From Chamaecyparis obtusa (Eukaryota; Streptophyta; Pinopsida; Cupressales; Cupressaceae): 64,000 bases of DNA. A program made the position numbers and the translations under genes. The notes under the pieces were generated by a model. It had not been told where the DNA came from. It worked only from the letters and a program-made list of their open reading frames with translations, and searched no databases. Shown here piece by piece: positions 24,987 through 35,256 of the stretch. Location: assembly GCA_027943335.1 (NCBI GenBank), contig BSBK01002797.1, positions 124,001-188,000 on the forward strand, in the 5' to 3' direction. Position 1 is the stretch's first letter, and every line of letters begins with the position of its first letter.

Positions 24987-27178
24987 ATGGAGTCATTGCT
25001 TCATAGACATGTGATTAGGGGTTGTTCACATGGACAACACTTATTTTCACGTCATCCCCTTCATTCCCAAGACTCTATGTGGTTGTCGATCTATGATTTA
25101 AATATTTGGAAAAGTACACTACTTGGGAATTGTGGTAATAATTATTTAATTAACCTGCTAGATTTCCTTGGATTTGATATATGGTTTGAAGGCATTTCAA
25201 GCTACCTCACTAAATGGATGGAAAAATATTCACATGAGTGGGATGTCTTTTTGAATGTGCAAGTAGATGGTGGCATTACTTGTAATAAAGGCATTGATTA
25301 TTGTCATCTTCAATTATGGGATGTGCTAGTTTATCTAGACAATTTTGTTGTAGGGTTTCCTTCGCACTACATTCTCACTACTCAAAATTATCAAACTATT
25401 TCAACTATCATTGTAATTTTATCTTTGAACACCGAGGGCAAAGATTGGGTTCGAGTCGAACTTGACAAGCATGATGACTACATGAATAATGTTGTTGTCT
25501 GGTTTGTGTGCAAAGAGGGAGAATTGACTAGTTCATTGAAAATGTGATTGGGTTCAGTGAGATCCTGTCCCAGCTGTTTGTTTCCTCCTCATCTAAAAGA
25601 AGGGTCGCCATGGACAACATTACCTTTGAGGTGAACAAAGATGTAATTGTGCAAGTGATTGAGCTTTCAACTAAAGGAAGAAAGTGGAAAAAGGTGAGAA
25701 AGACCTCGGATGTTACAAGCCTATATCAATTTTTCCATGGGAAGGAGCAAACTGTCAAGCGCGGAGGAGGATTTGACCTTGAAAAACTCTCACCACCATG
25801 GGATCTAGTATGTGTTGTTGCTGTGAAATATCTTATATTGGAAGGTATTTTTGGGGTATATTGTTACTACAATTTTTCATTCCTAAACCACCTTAGGAAT
25901 CATGACCTCATTTCAATTCCTTTCTTTCTGCTACACTCAATGGATAGTAACGTTTAAGAGATTGTTAAAGCTAAAAGTCGAGGGAAGAAATTTACCATTA
26001 TGCACTAGGGTTTAATAAATAGGCTGTATAAGTTTCACCTAGCCTTATGCCCTCTGCATGCTATCTCTATCCAAGAAGCCCCGATCCTTCCTTTTCCTCC
26101 CTTTGCTAGTGTTTTAGCCACCCCGAGACTTGGCAAAAAGTTATGCCTCAAAAAAATTAGCCTCAAAGCTCCCATGGGACCTCAAGATACCTCCCCCACT
26201 ACTAAATCGGTTGAAATACCCAAGGAAAAAAAGTGAAATAACCCCACTACGGATGGCAAAGCCAAAGTTCTTAAAAAGGCCAAGTTTAACATCCAATAGA
26301 TTGACTCGGACATTGAAATCACTAAAGAAATGAGCACCTCGTGTCATTCTGTTAGACTAGCAATTAAGCCTACTGAGAAGAGTAAAAATCTAAAGGAAGA
26401 ATCAATATTTGATGAATTAGAGGAAACAAAAAGCAAGGGAGGGGAGGAGAAAACCCCAAATAAGGAGGCCCTTTTTGCCAATGTCAATAGCTCATCCCAT
26501 GTGTCTAAAAGCCTAAAAAATGACTCAGTTAAATCCATTCCTGAACCTGATACTAAGGTTAATTCTTTCTCCCCCACTCACAATAAGGAAAAAACTAATG
26601 CGAAGGAGGAATGTAGTGTGAAAGGGGATGTCGTGGGAAAGATTAAAAAAAAATAAAAAAAGACATTATTGGTATTGATAAAAGGTTGTAGGAGGTTGCT
26701 CGTGACATTGTTGGTATTGTAGACAGATTTCTGGATTCGATCGTGTAAGTATTTTTAGCATCAATGTTTCGGATCACACTCTGTGATCCATCATCAGGAT
26801 GAGAAATGCAAGGATGGAAAATAAAAATGCAGCTCTCATCCTGCATTTTTATTTTCCATCCTTGCATTTCTCATCCTGATGATGGATCACAGAGTGTGAT
26901 CTGAAATGTTGATGCTAAAAATACTTACACGATCGAATCCAAAAATCTGTCTACATTACTAATGGATTGTGGAAATCTGATGTTAATTGTTGGTATTGAT
27001 AAAAGGATGCAGGAGGTTGCCCATTTTGCTCTCAAAGTGATGCATAGTTTGGCAACTACTTTATGTTTGTTGCAGGAGAAGGTGCATGGACTATGGAGGG
27101 AAGACCAATGAGGAGGGTGATTTCAAGTTCCTGATTAAGGATTGGGATCAAAATTTGTTGTCCAAGCCTAAAACTTGA
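24987..27178 (+). pseudogene. Unrecognised three-part protein, copy 1
   Basis: The frame opens at ATG 24,987 and runs 186 codons, shifts by one base at about 25,545 and continues through stops toward 27,178. The N-terminal part (about 320 residues, Trp- and Tyr-rich; GFDIWFEGI, GGITCNKGIDYCHLQLWD, WDLVCVVAVKY) looks like a folded domain. A Lys/Ser/Glu-rich linker follows (26,050-26,650). A short coiled-coil-like tail is broken by the fold-back at 26,718 and resumes at about 26,990 (KRMQEV, FALKVMHSL). Copy 2 at 33,068-33,166 and 37,485-39,060 supplies the uninterrupted tail. The plan of N domain, charged linker and coiled coil recalls ORF2 of element A, but I see no sequence match. I do not recognise the family. 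Confidence 0.6.
26718..26955. mobile_element. Fold-back insertion, 115-bp arms
   Basis: Two arms of exactly 115 bases (26,718-26,832 and 26,841-26,955) are reverse complements with four mismatches by hand count, around an 8-base loop CTCTCATC. The ends read TGTAGACAGATTT. Copy 2 lacks it. The insertion is flanked by a 13-base direct repeat, ATTGTTGGTATTG (26,707-26,719 and 26,986-26,998), with a 30-base tail after the right arm inside the repeat. The class is unresolved: a MITE or fold-back transposon fits the arms, while the long direct repeat and tail are unusual. Its transcript would fold into a long hairpin suited to small-RNA production. Confidence 0.88.
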
Positions 27179-28097
27179 AAGAGGACATAAAGTGTTGGCC
27201 TCTGGTCTTTTGTACTTTTTGGCTTTCTGTGGCCTATTTGGCCTATGTTTAAAGAAGTTTTCTAGTAGCATTAGGTTTTTTATTAAATTCTCTATTCGAA
27301 ATAGCCTTGTGTCTTAGTATTAAAAATTTTAATACTGTTTATGCTCGTAGTAGTTTAGTTAGTATACCTTTTTGGACTGATTGCTCATTTTCTCACTATT
27401 AGACTGGTTAGTTTTTTATAGAGGTTAGTCATCGTGATTGTCTCCTTTTGGTTTGTTTGCTGCTAATGTGTTGATAATGATTATCTCCTGACAATGCCCT
27501 TTGGGCTTCGTATTATGGGACAACACCCTGGTTTATGCTACTTCAAATATCAAAACCTAAAACTCCAACCTTTCTACCTATAGTCAAACGTTAAACATTT
27601 GTCAAAACTTCAAACATTTGTCAAGGGGACCATGGTCTGCTCGTAAAGTTGAACGATTCGTAATGAGCTCCATAGGAATCAAGTCTTGCTAAGTGCAAGG
27701 CTCTAACATCATAAGGGATGAGATCTAGATTGTGCTCTAGACAAATTTGACAGAATGGATACTCCTCACTCTATCAGATAATTAAAAACAATTTTATGAA
27801 TGCAAATTCATCACTAAAAATAAACATGTATGCTCATTACGACATGATTGTAATTTTCCTCTTTGTGAACCAATCAACTTTCAAAACCAATCAACATTCA
27901 AAGAAAACCAAATGCCACTTAACCAGTAAAACTTTTGAACTTGTTAAAAAAGAAGAAAATTTCTCGAAACAAGTGATTGAGACCTAGATAAGGTCAACAC
28001 CATGGTTGTTCTGTATCGGGGCCCATGATTGCTTTTAAAATTTTAAAATTAAGAGAAAAATTGAAAACACTCAGGTTAGTTTTTCACTAAACCTTGA
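27179..28097. other. Noncoding part of duplication copy 1
   Basis: No gene. The sequence matches 39,061-39,960 of copy 2, including a word CTAGACAAATTTGACAGAAT. A 63-codon frame at 27,796-27,987 has no support. Confidence 0.6.
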
Positions 28098-29114
28098 GGC
28101 CCCGTTTGGTTGAGGAATTAGAATTTGACTGAAAACCTGATTATCTCAAAATAAGGTTTTGAAATTCTAGTTTTGTGTATGCAGAAGATAGTTTGGACCA
28201 TTTGGTTGACCCAGAAGATGATTGAGACAATCTACCTTTTGTGTTTGGTTTCCATTTTCAAAATTAGAATTAGAGGGAAAAGAAAACAAGAGCAGAAGTG
28301 AAAACCATGAACCAACAACCACTATCACACCACAAAAACATTTGAATCCTGCCTTTTATCGGCCTTTGGAAAAGCTTAGATCCTTTCCCTAATAAATTAT
28401 CAATTGGGATTGGATTGGGAAGACACACCTTGCCATGGCTGTATATTCAAAATTAAATCTGAAGGGCTACAATCATTACAGAGTTCTACTAGATTTGGAA
28501 ACTCAGAAAATTGACATCAAGAAGATGCAGCAGCGGATTTTGATGAATGCCTTCCCTAGCTACAATTCTAGAGTAGAAATAAATTTGGATGGTACAGATC
28601 AGGGTAGATCTTGTTTAAAAGAGGCTCTTCTAAAAGCATATAAGCCCATCTTTCTGATTATCGACAATGCTCAGAGGGAAAAAGACCTCAGAGAGCTTTT
28701 GCCAGACGACTTGGACCTTGGCAAGAACATTAGACTTATAATAACAACAAGAACCTTGGACAACACATGTATGTTTAAGAAAAAGTTTCACTATGAATAT
28801 CAAGTCAAACCCCTCCTGAACAATGGTGCCAAGTAAATACTTTGCATTCGGTGGGATTGGGAAGAAAATGTCTAGCCATGAAAATTGATGGACCTGACAC
28901 AGAGAATTAAAATTGGTTCACAAAATCCAAAACCAGAATTTGTTTTCGAATTCCACCTATTGGGTGGGAAGATGGTGCCACCCATTTTAGGGCCTAAACC
29001 AAATTTTGAGTGAGGAAACCCGAATTGAAAATATGTGTTCCAAACGGCAGATTTGCTAAAAAAGCGAAAGTCCCACCGCCAATTTCGCCCCAATTCCAGC
29101 AAACAAATGAGGCC
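28098..29114 (+). mobile_element. PIF/Harbinger-like element with captured gene fragment
   Basis: This 1,017-base block is present in copy 1 and absent from copy 2 (39,960). The left end starts GGCCCCGTTTGGTTGAGGAA; the reverse complement of the right end starts GGCCTCATTTGTTTGCTGGA, an imperfect terminal inverted repeat of about 14-23 bases. The flanks are TGA (28,095-28,097) and TAA (29,115-29,117), consistent with a mutated 3-base target duplication. Terminal GGSCC-TTTG ends with 3-base TNA duplications are typical of PIF/Harbinger and Tourist-like elements. It encodes no transposase. The interior holds an NB-ARC gene fragment, so it is a Pack-type gene-capturing element. Confidence 0.8.
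28402..28836 (+). pseudogene. NB-ARC resistance-gene fragment
   Basis: A frame of about 145 codons carries the first third of an NB-ARC nucleotide-binding domain, the ATP switch of plant NLR immune receptors. The P-loop is WIGKTHLAMAVYSKL (28,411 on; the Gly before IGKT is replaced by Trp). The kinase-2 strand is KPIFLIIDNA, where Leu-Asp-Asp is usual, and the RNBS-B strand is RLIITTRTLD. There is no TIR or coiled-coil domain before it and no GLPL, MHD or LRR after it. An ATG at 28,435 lies inside the domain, so translation from it would lose the P-loop. The style of the motifs leans to the TIR-NB-LRR class; that is a weak inference. Confidence 0.85.
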
Positions 29115-29587
29115 TAAGAGACAAACTCCCTGCTATTATCCACATCTGTGAGAATATAATTTGGCTCATGATACATTTCAATCCAAAATAAACACACATT
29201 TCTCATAAAACTTCAGAATCTTCATGTACATGAATTTGGCTTCTGCAAACGCCAAATCAAAATACAAACCCTAGACAAAACAAAATTTCATATTCCTAAC
29301 CGGAAACAAAAATTCCTATTCCTTTAACCGGAAACAAGATTTCCTATTCCTTTAACCAAAAACAAAATTAGATCAACACAGAGCTCTCAAAAAACCATCG
29401 TTGGGCCAACATCTTGTATAGAGCGGCGCGACAGAGTAGACGCTAAAAAACTTGGCTCCAATGCCTAGGAAGAGATCCATCTACTATCATTTCATCCATA
29501 ATCTTTGCAATAAACAAAGCGTACTCCTACATCAGCTCTGCCATTACTGCAAACATAGTCATCCTCATGAATCAGACTATTTTTTGG

Positions 29588-29755
29588 ATTTTAGTAACTC
29601 TCAAAGAGTTCATCTTTCACTCACAATCAAAATCTTAGGGATTTTTCTTCGGATTTTTGTAACTATCAAAGATTCAGCTTTCACTCACAATTGAAATCTT
29701 ACGGATTTCTCTGTAACTCTCAAAGATTCAGCTTTCACTCACAATCGAAAACATA
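29588..29755. repeat. Minisatellite, about 3 units of 51-60 bp (copy 1)
   Basis: Units of the form TAACTCTCAAAGATTCAGC followed by TTTCACTCACAATCGAAAT and an ACGGATTT spacer. Copy 2 has about six to seven of the same unit at 40,412-40,752. Confidence 0.85.
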
Positions 29756-29759
29756 GAAA

Positions 29760-30590
29760 ACACTTTTCCAGCCCTAAACATTCCACCGATTTAACACCTC
29801 ATCCAACACATTGAAAACACTTTTCCAATCTTCGTGCCTAGAGAGATCGTACCAAACACATATCCCAATGTAAAGAACATCTTTACCTAACATGTTAGGG
29901 CCCACAAGATAGATCCAAACAATTGATTTTATCAAGAAAAGTCAAACACATTTTGACTAACTCAACATTCATCTTGATAAAATGATCTACCTCAATTATT
30001 TTAATTAAAACTCATCACCATAAATGAGATTAAACATATCATCATGACATTTGGAATACAAAGCATTCATCGCAATACGATCATCGATCGCCAATAGATC
30101 TACCATCGATAACACAAAAACACTGTCACCGATCACTGAAACAACTTTTGCATACTCAAAACATGCTTACCGGTCAACCAAATCAGTTGTAGTCATAACC
30201 ATGAACTTAACATAGCATCAAAAACATAATTTTATGATCGTGCCACCTAAATCATCATAGACTTGATAAACCAATCAAATCACTCACTGCTAGTCACAGA
30301 GTGTTCTACCAGTTGTCCTATCACACTTCAATCATTCATGAATTATAAAAATAACACATTCAATAATTGTGGTTATGTAGTTATCATCTAGAGACATTAC
30401 CAAGTCTCCCTTAAGAATCAAAACCACTAGAACCACTTGGAACATATTGTGCATTTTTCTCACATAATTGGAAACACAATAATAATACTAGGTCAATACC
30501 TGACATCAATGACAACCCAATGACTAATCATCTCAATACCGAATTTGTATCATCTCATCACTTACCATCACATCATCAATTATGCCAACA
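29760..30590. other. Unique-looking DNA between the duplication copies
   Basis: AT-rich, no frame of note, no repeats to other parts of the window that I can see. Rich in CATCA and ATCAT words. Confidence 0.55.
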
Positions 30591-31102
30591 TAGAGAGGTG
30601 GAGAGAGAGAGGGGGAGGGGGGAAGCCTAGGTAAGGGGGGGAGGGAGATAGAATGTTATAAAATGATAGAATAACAAAGAGAATAATAGAAAATGAGAGA
30701 ATAATAGAGAGTGGGGGAGGGTGATAGATATAGTGGTAAGGAGGGATGGGAAGAAGAGAAAGATAGAGGAATAAAGATAGGGAAAGACCTAGAGATGAAA
30801 GAGACTGATATTAGAGATAAAAGAGAGATGGACAAAAGAATACACATAGAAAATAACCTCAACCCTATGTACCCTAAACCTTGTACCATCAATCTTTTAC
30901 CCTAAACCCTATATCTTGCACCTTATTTCTAGAAACCCATATTCTAAATAATTTATATACCCTACAATCTACATATTATAAAGTAGAGGGGGAGGTAATT
31001 ACCTATAGGTGGGATGGAGGTAACATCAGAGAGATAGAAGAACAAAGAGAGAGAGTGGAGTGAGAAGGGATGGAGGGAGATCTAGGCATGATGGAGCGAG
31101 GG

Positions 31103-31105
<3 letters not shown>
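30591..31105. repeat. GA-rich low-complexity block 2
   Basis: Purine-rich plus strand interrupted at 30,850-30,980 by a CCCTA-rich stretch (ACCCTAAACC words near 30,860-30,910). The part at 31,028-31,100 repeats the start of the first GA block (3,432-3,520). Confidence 0.75.
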
Positions 31106-31173
<68 letters not shown>

Positions 31174-31298
31174 CTGTTGATTAGAGAATAAAGACACTGT
31201 ATTTCATAGCTATTTACACGAATATAAAAGCAAAGAGGTAAAATTATGAACCATTGCTTCATGAATGTGCAAGTGATATAATACCTACTCAAATTGTG
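31106..31298 (-). repeat. Dispersed repeat with (GT)n(GA)n, inverted copy
   Basis: GT run 31,106-31,140 and GA run to 31,169, followed by the reverse complement of the flank seen at 6,335-6,460. The minus strand reads as the same unit. An extra 25 bases between flank and repeat (with TTGATTAGAG) distinguish this copy. Confidence 0.85.
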
Positions 31299-32559
31299 AA
31301 CCTTGGATAAAATGTTTCCTATCTCTCTATGATGATTTTAATGATCATGACAACTAATATATGTCCTTATCCAACCTCCTTAATCATTTGCTTGACCACA
31401 GGGTGGCACAAAGTTTAGTATTGCCTAAAACATGTACAAACAACCAATAAGAGATAGTTTCTCAAACTAAACCAAAACAAAGGAAAATAAATGTGGGGTA
31501 CCCAATGTTTTCTTCCTTGGATCCAACAAGTCTTCACATACCTTCTTTGGTTATCATAAACTTTGAAAATTCTTTGGCACTAATTAGTTACTCTACGATT
31601 GTGGCATTTTATAGTATAATATAAGTTGACAAGCCCAAATACATCATTACATGAATCTAATTCTTCTCAAACACGACTATAATCTCTAAATAAACCTCTT
31701 GAATGTTTTACTGAAATTGCAAGACTTATTTTGAAAGACAGTAAAATGTAATGACATCTTCTACAATTGACTAGTAAATGAAAAATGCAAATGAACAAAG
31801 TAAAAGTTGACAATGTGAGATTGATCTACTTCTTGAAGGGTGTTCCCAAATCAAAATATTTTATCTAGAATTTAACAATGATTGTTCAGGTGGTTGAACA
31901 CAAGGTTTAGCTTCTTCATTTTGTCATTGCCTTTATTGTTTAGTGAAATGGAAATTATTCTAGAAGTGCTTAGTGCTATGCATTAAAATCCTTGGCCTCA
32001 TTGAAGGATCTCAATCTGATGAGAAAAGAATGTTAACTATTTATAGGGAGTTTAAATTGCTCAACTTGTCTTGATGTGGGGAGAATGACTTATGGGGTCA
32101 TCTACAATAAGGGGTGCCTTAGGTTGTGAGTGTTTTTACTATACCTTCTTTGAGTTAATGATGTTCAAATAGATGAAGTAAAAAGTGTAAATCTACCTCT
32201 AGGTTTGTTGCTTCTAATATGAATTTGATTTCACATGGTATAATAGGTGCTAAAGGTTCAATTATATTGAGGAACTACTTAGGCACTTTATCTTTAGTTG
32301 GGATGAGTAAATGGGGTGCTAATGTATAAGGTGCCCATGAAATTTTTTTCTCAAGTTTTGGATAATGATAGTTATCTTTGATTTTATAATCTTTCAAAAA
32401 TCTTATATAGAACCTTGATTGCCTATATGGTGAATAGATGGTGACTAGAACATTTCTTGTTAATTAAAATATTTGAAACATCTTATAATGCTATTTTTAC
32501 AACTAAAATGCCAAATGTGTACAAATTGTTAGTTTATTCCACTTATAACTAAAACTCCA

Positions 32560-32935
32560 ACTTGGTATGGAGGTTGGTGGGGGGTCATTAGGGACCATAA
32601 AGGTTAGTTAATTGCTGCCTATTCTAGTAGATTAAAATATCATAATGTTAATCAAGCTAAGGGGATGACACTTTTATGGGGTCTTAAAATTGTCCTCTCC
32701 ATTGGCATTAGAAACTTGGATATTGAGGGTGACTCCAGACTAATCATTGTAGCAACCCAGAAGGTGGAGAACATTTTGAAGGACATTAGAATGTTTTTGG
32801 CTAACCTGGATGGATTTAGCTTAAAACATATCTTCAGAGAGGGGAATGTGGTGGTAGACTCAATGGTTGTGTTTGGTATGTTACAAGACAACTTACGATG
32901 CTAGAGAAACAAAGACCCACTACATGTGCCTACAC
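32560..32935 (+). pseudogene. RNase H-like domain fragment, copy 2
   Basis: The uninterrupted version of the fragment split in copy 1. Its longest open part is 32,665-32,904 (79 codons): WGLKIVLSIGIRNL, IEGDSRLIIVATQ, ANLDGFSLKHIFREGN and VVDSM. Upstream, GVIRDHKG and a stop are seen. The pattern is the plant RNase H-like domain, with acidic residues in EGDS and VDS. About 125 residues long, near full domain length. No polymerase domain adjoins it. Confidence 0.75.
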
Positions 32936-33067
32936 AGGCCCTCCTAAGGGAAGAAAAAACCATTAAATCTGTTAACGATGATTTTTAAGCTTTTTATTAT
33001 CATCTTGGCTAGAGGATTGAAGGTTATAATGGGCTTCTCAAGAGATGAGTTGAATTTGAATTTGAAA

Positions 33068-33166
33068 ATGGAGTCATTGCTTCATAGACATGTGATTAGG
33101 GGTTGTTCATGTGGACAGTACTTATTTCCACGCCATCCCCTTCATTCCCAAGACTCTATGCGGTGG
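33068..33166 (+). pseudogene. Unrecognised three-part protein, copy 2, first exon-like piece
   Basis: The opening MESLLHRHVIRGCS matches copy 1 at 24,987. After 33 codons it is interrupted by element D; the frame resumes at 37,485. Confidence 0.6.
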
Positions 33167-33976
33167 TGATGCAGAAGCATCTTGGGTGTAAGAGCAATCT
33201 TGCATCACCCAAAAAATATTTATGTTTGCTTTTCAATAATAGCTATCTTGTGCAGAGTTGCTATTTATGAAAACTTACTATTTTAGTAAGTTGGTCATAT
33301 GATCTTAGAATGTTTTGATTTCACAGTTGGAGGTTCATCCTAGTCATTTCAGCCTACCAGTTGAGTTTCATTGCCACATCATCAATATTGGTGAAGTTAT
33401 TGAGGTTTTTGGGTACAAAATCTTTCAGGTCAATTTTGAAAGCCTTAGAGGCTCTGGATCGCGATCGACCCTCGGCTGACTGGCGCTAGCGTGTGTCAAG
33501 CATTGTAGATCGCGTCATGGTGTTTTTGAAAAGTGGTTACAATAAAAAAATGAAGTTATGGTTAAAAAGTTATGGCATCCGAAAGTTGGGTTACCTAAAA
33601 TCATATTTTGTATTTCTTTTGAGCCAACCTTATTGTAATAATTGTAAAAAATAAATAATTCTATGTTTTGTTGGCCTAAAGGGCTAAATTTCTAGAACCT
33701 TCTCGGGCGGTGGAAATTGTCTATATAAAGAAGGCCCGTAGTATTGTCTTGGGCAGTTTGGAGCAGTTCAGAGTAGTTCTGGGTAATCATTTGAGGCTTT
33801 ATCCCTCAGAATATTGTAAGAAAGATGCCCATGTGGCTTTTCATATTGTAATTCTGAAAGTTTGTAATTCCACATTTGTGGAGATAATAAGAAGCCCATT
33901 TTCTATTTTTGCATATTGTTGTTGTTTATCTATTTTTGTTATGTGTTTGTGGTATTAAGGGGAGCACCCTTCATCA
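33167..33976 (+). repeat. 5' LTR of element D
   Basis: Starts TGATGCAGAAGC and ends CACCCTTCATCA. A TATATAAA box at 33,722-33,729, kept at 37,225-37,232 in the 3' LTR, is a good promoter candidate. Confidence 0.94.
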
Positions 33977-33978
33977 AG

Positions 33979-33990
33979 TGGTATCAAAGT
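33979..33990 (+). other. Primer-binding site of element D
   Basis: TGGTATCAAAGT, two bases after the LTR. It differs from the initiator-Met form TGGTATCAGAGC at two of twelve positions; it may be a mutated Met site or match another tRNA. Confidence 0.75.
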
Positions 33991-34136
33991 AGGAGTTCCT
34001 AAGTGTGTAAATAGATCACCGATTGTGAGGCAGTTTGTACTAGGACCGTGGGTTAGGGTTTCTATGTAAACAAATCACCGACTGTGAGGTAGTTTGCACC
34101 AGGACCGTGCTTAGGGTTTCAGCGAGAAGCACCAAA

Positions 34137-35256
34137 ATGCCTCCACGAAGATAACATGGCGGAAGAGTTGGTGTTGTAACACCTGAGGTTAGGGCACTTC
34201 AGAGACAAGTGCGAGCATTCCAAGAGGAGATTCGTAGAGGAATGAATCTTAATGTTAGAGACGAAAGTGAGGATGAAGTCAAAGAAGGAAATTATGATCA
34301 GGAAGGAGAAGTCAAAGTTTTGAATCAAGAAGAGGAAAGACTTTTTCAGGCCATTTCTAAGATTGGGAAAAGACCTAAAATTGAAGTTCCTGCATTTTCA
34401 GGAAATCTTAACCCAGAAGAATTGATCGACTGGATCAATGAATGTGAAGAATATTTCAAGTATGAAGATATTGAGGATCTTGATAGGGTCAAGTTTGCGA
34501 AGGCCAGACTAAAGGGCAATGCGAAGATCTGGTGGCAAGAGATTCAATTGGAGCGAAATAGAAGAGGAAAGGATAAAATCACAAGATGAGATCGAATGGT
34601 GGAAAAATTAAAGTGACAGTTCATCCATGTTGATTATGAGCTTGACCTACTGAAAAAAATGCAAAGTTTGAAGCAAGCAAGAAGATCTGTTCAGGAGTAT
34701 ATGGAGTTCTATTGAATCCTCATCAGAACAGGCCATGCAGAAGCTGATAAGGAGAAAGTTGCCCATTACCTTAATGGGTTGAGGCTAAGCATTCAAGAGG
34801 AGTTGAATTTGGTTCGAATGAGCAGTATTGAAGAGGCATACCAGTTTGCCCTAAAAGTAGAGGAAAAGTTGAACAAGAAGTTTAAGAGCAGACAAAGTGG
34901 AAGAGGTCATGATAGAAGATCTGGTGGACGGTCATATGGAGATTGAAATGAAAATCCAAAAAAGCAGGATGAGGCCAGTAACAGTCAGAATCAGAGAGGA
35001 GATAATTTCAATCATTTCCATGATCAGAATAATAGAGATTGGAGAGGAAGAGGAAGAGGACAAGGTTCAGGAAGAGGAGGCTTCTGTGGAACATGTTTTC
35101 ACTATGGAGAAGAAGGTCATAGGGCATTTGAATATCCTCAACGCCAAGGAAGGATGGATAGGAGGAATGAAGGCTAGACCAGAGTTGCACATGTTGATGA
35201 GGATGTCAGATCATCACATTCTAAATATGCTGAAAGAGGAGAAACGCTGATTAACA
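34137..35256 (+). pseudogene. Element D gag
   Basis: Frame from ATG 34,137 with stops at 34,152, 34,587 and several further on. It has the retrotransposon Gag capsid pattern (KIEVPAFSGNLNPEELIDWI, ARLKGNAKIWWQE, then an RSVQEYMEFY segment), an Arg/Gly-rich stretch (GRGRGQGSGRGG) and a broken zinc knuckle near 35,090 (CFHYGEEGHRAFEY, with two Cys replaced by Tyr). It would form the particle shell and bind RNA. Protease follows in another phase, so a frameshift lies near 35,200-35,290. Confidence 0.88.

Larger units (their letters stand above)
16713..29759 (+). repeat. Segmental duplication, copy 1
   Basis: This region matches 31,299-40,688 in the same orientation over its whole length once insertions are removed. 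The match starts at AACCTTGG and ends at CACAATCGAAAACATAG. Copy 1 alone contains the chromovirus at 18,254-24,718, the fold-back at 26,718-26,955 and the PIF/Harbinger-like insert at 28,098-29,114. Without them it is about 5.3 kb. Copy 2 reads straight through all three sites, so these insertions came after the duplication. It may be a local duplication or two copies of a larger mobile unit; I found no terminal repeats. Confidence 0.9.
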
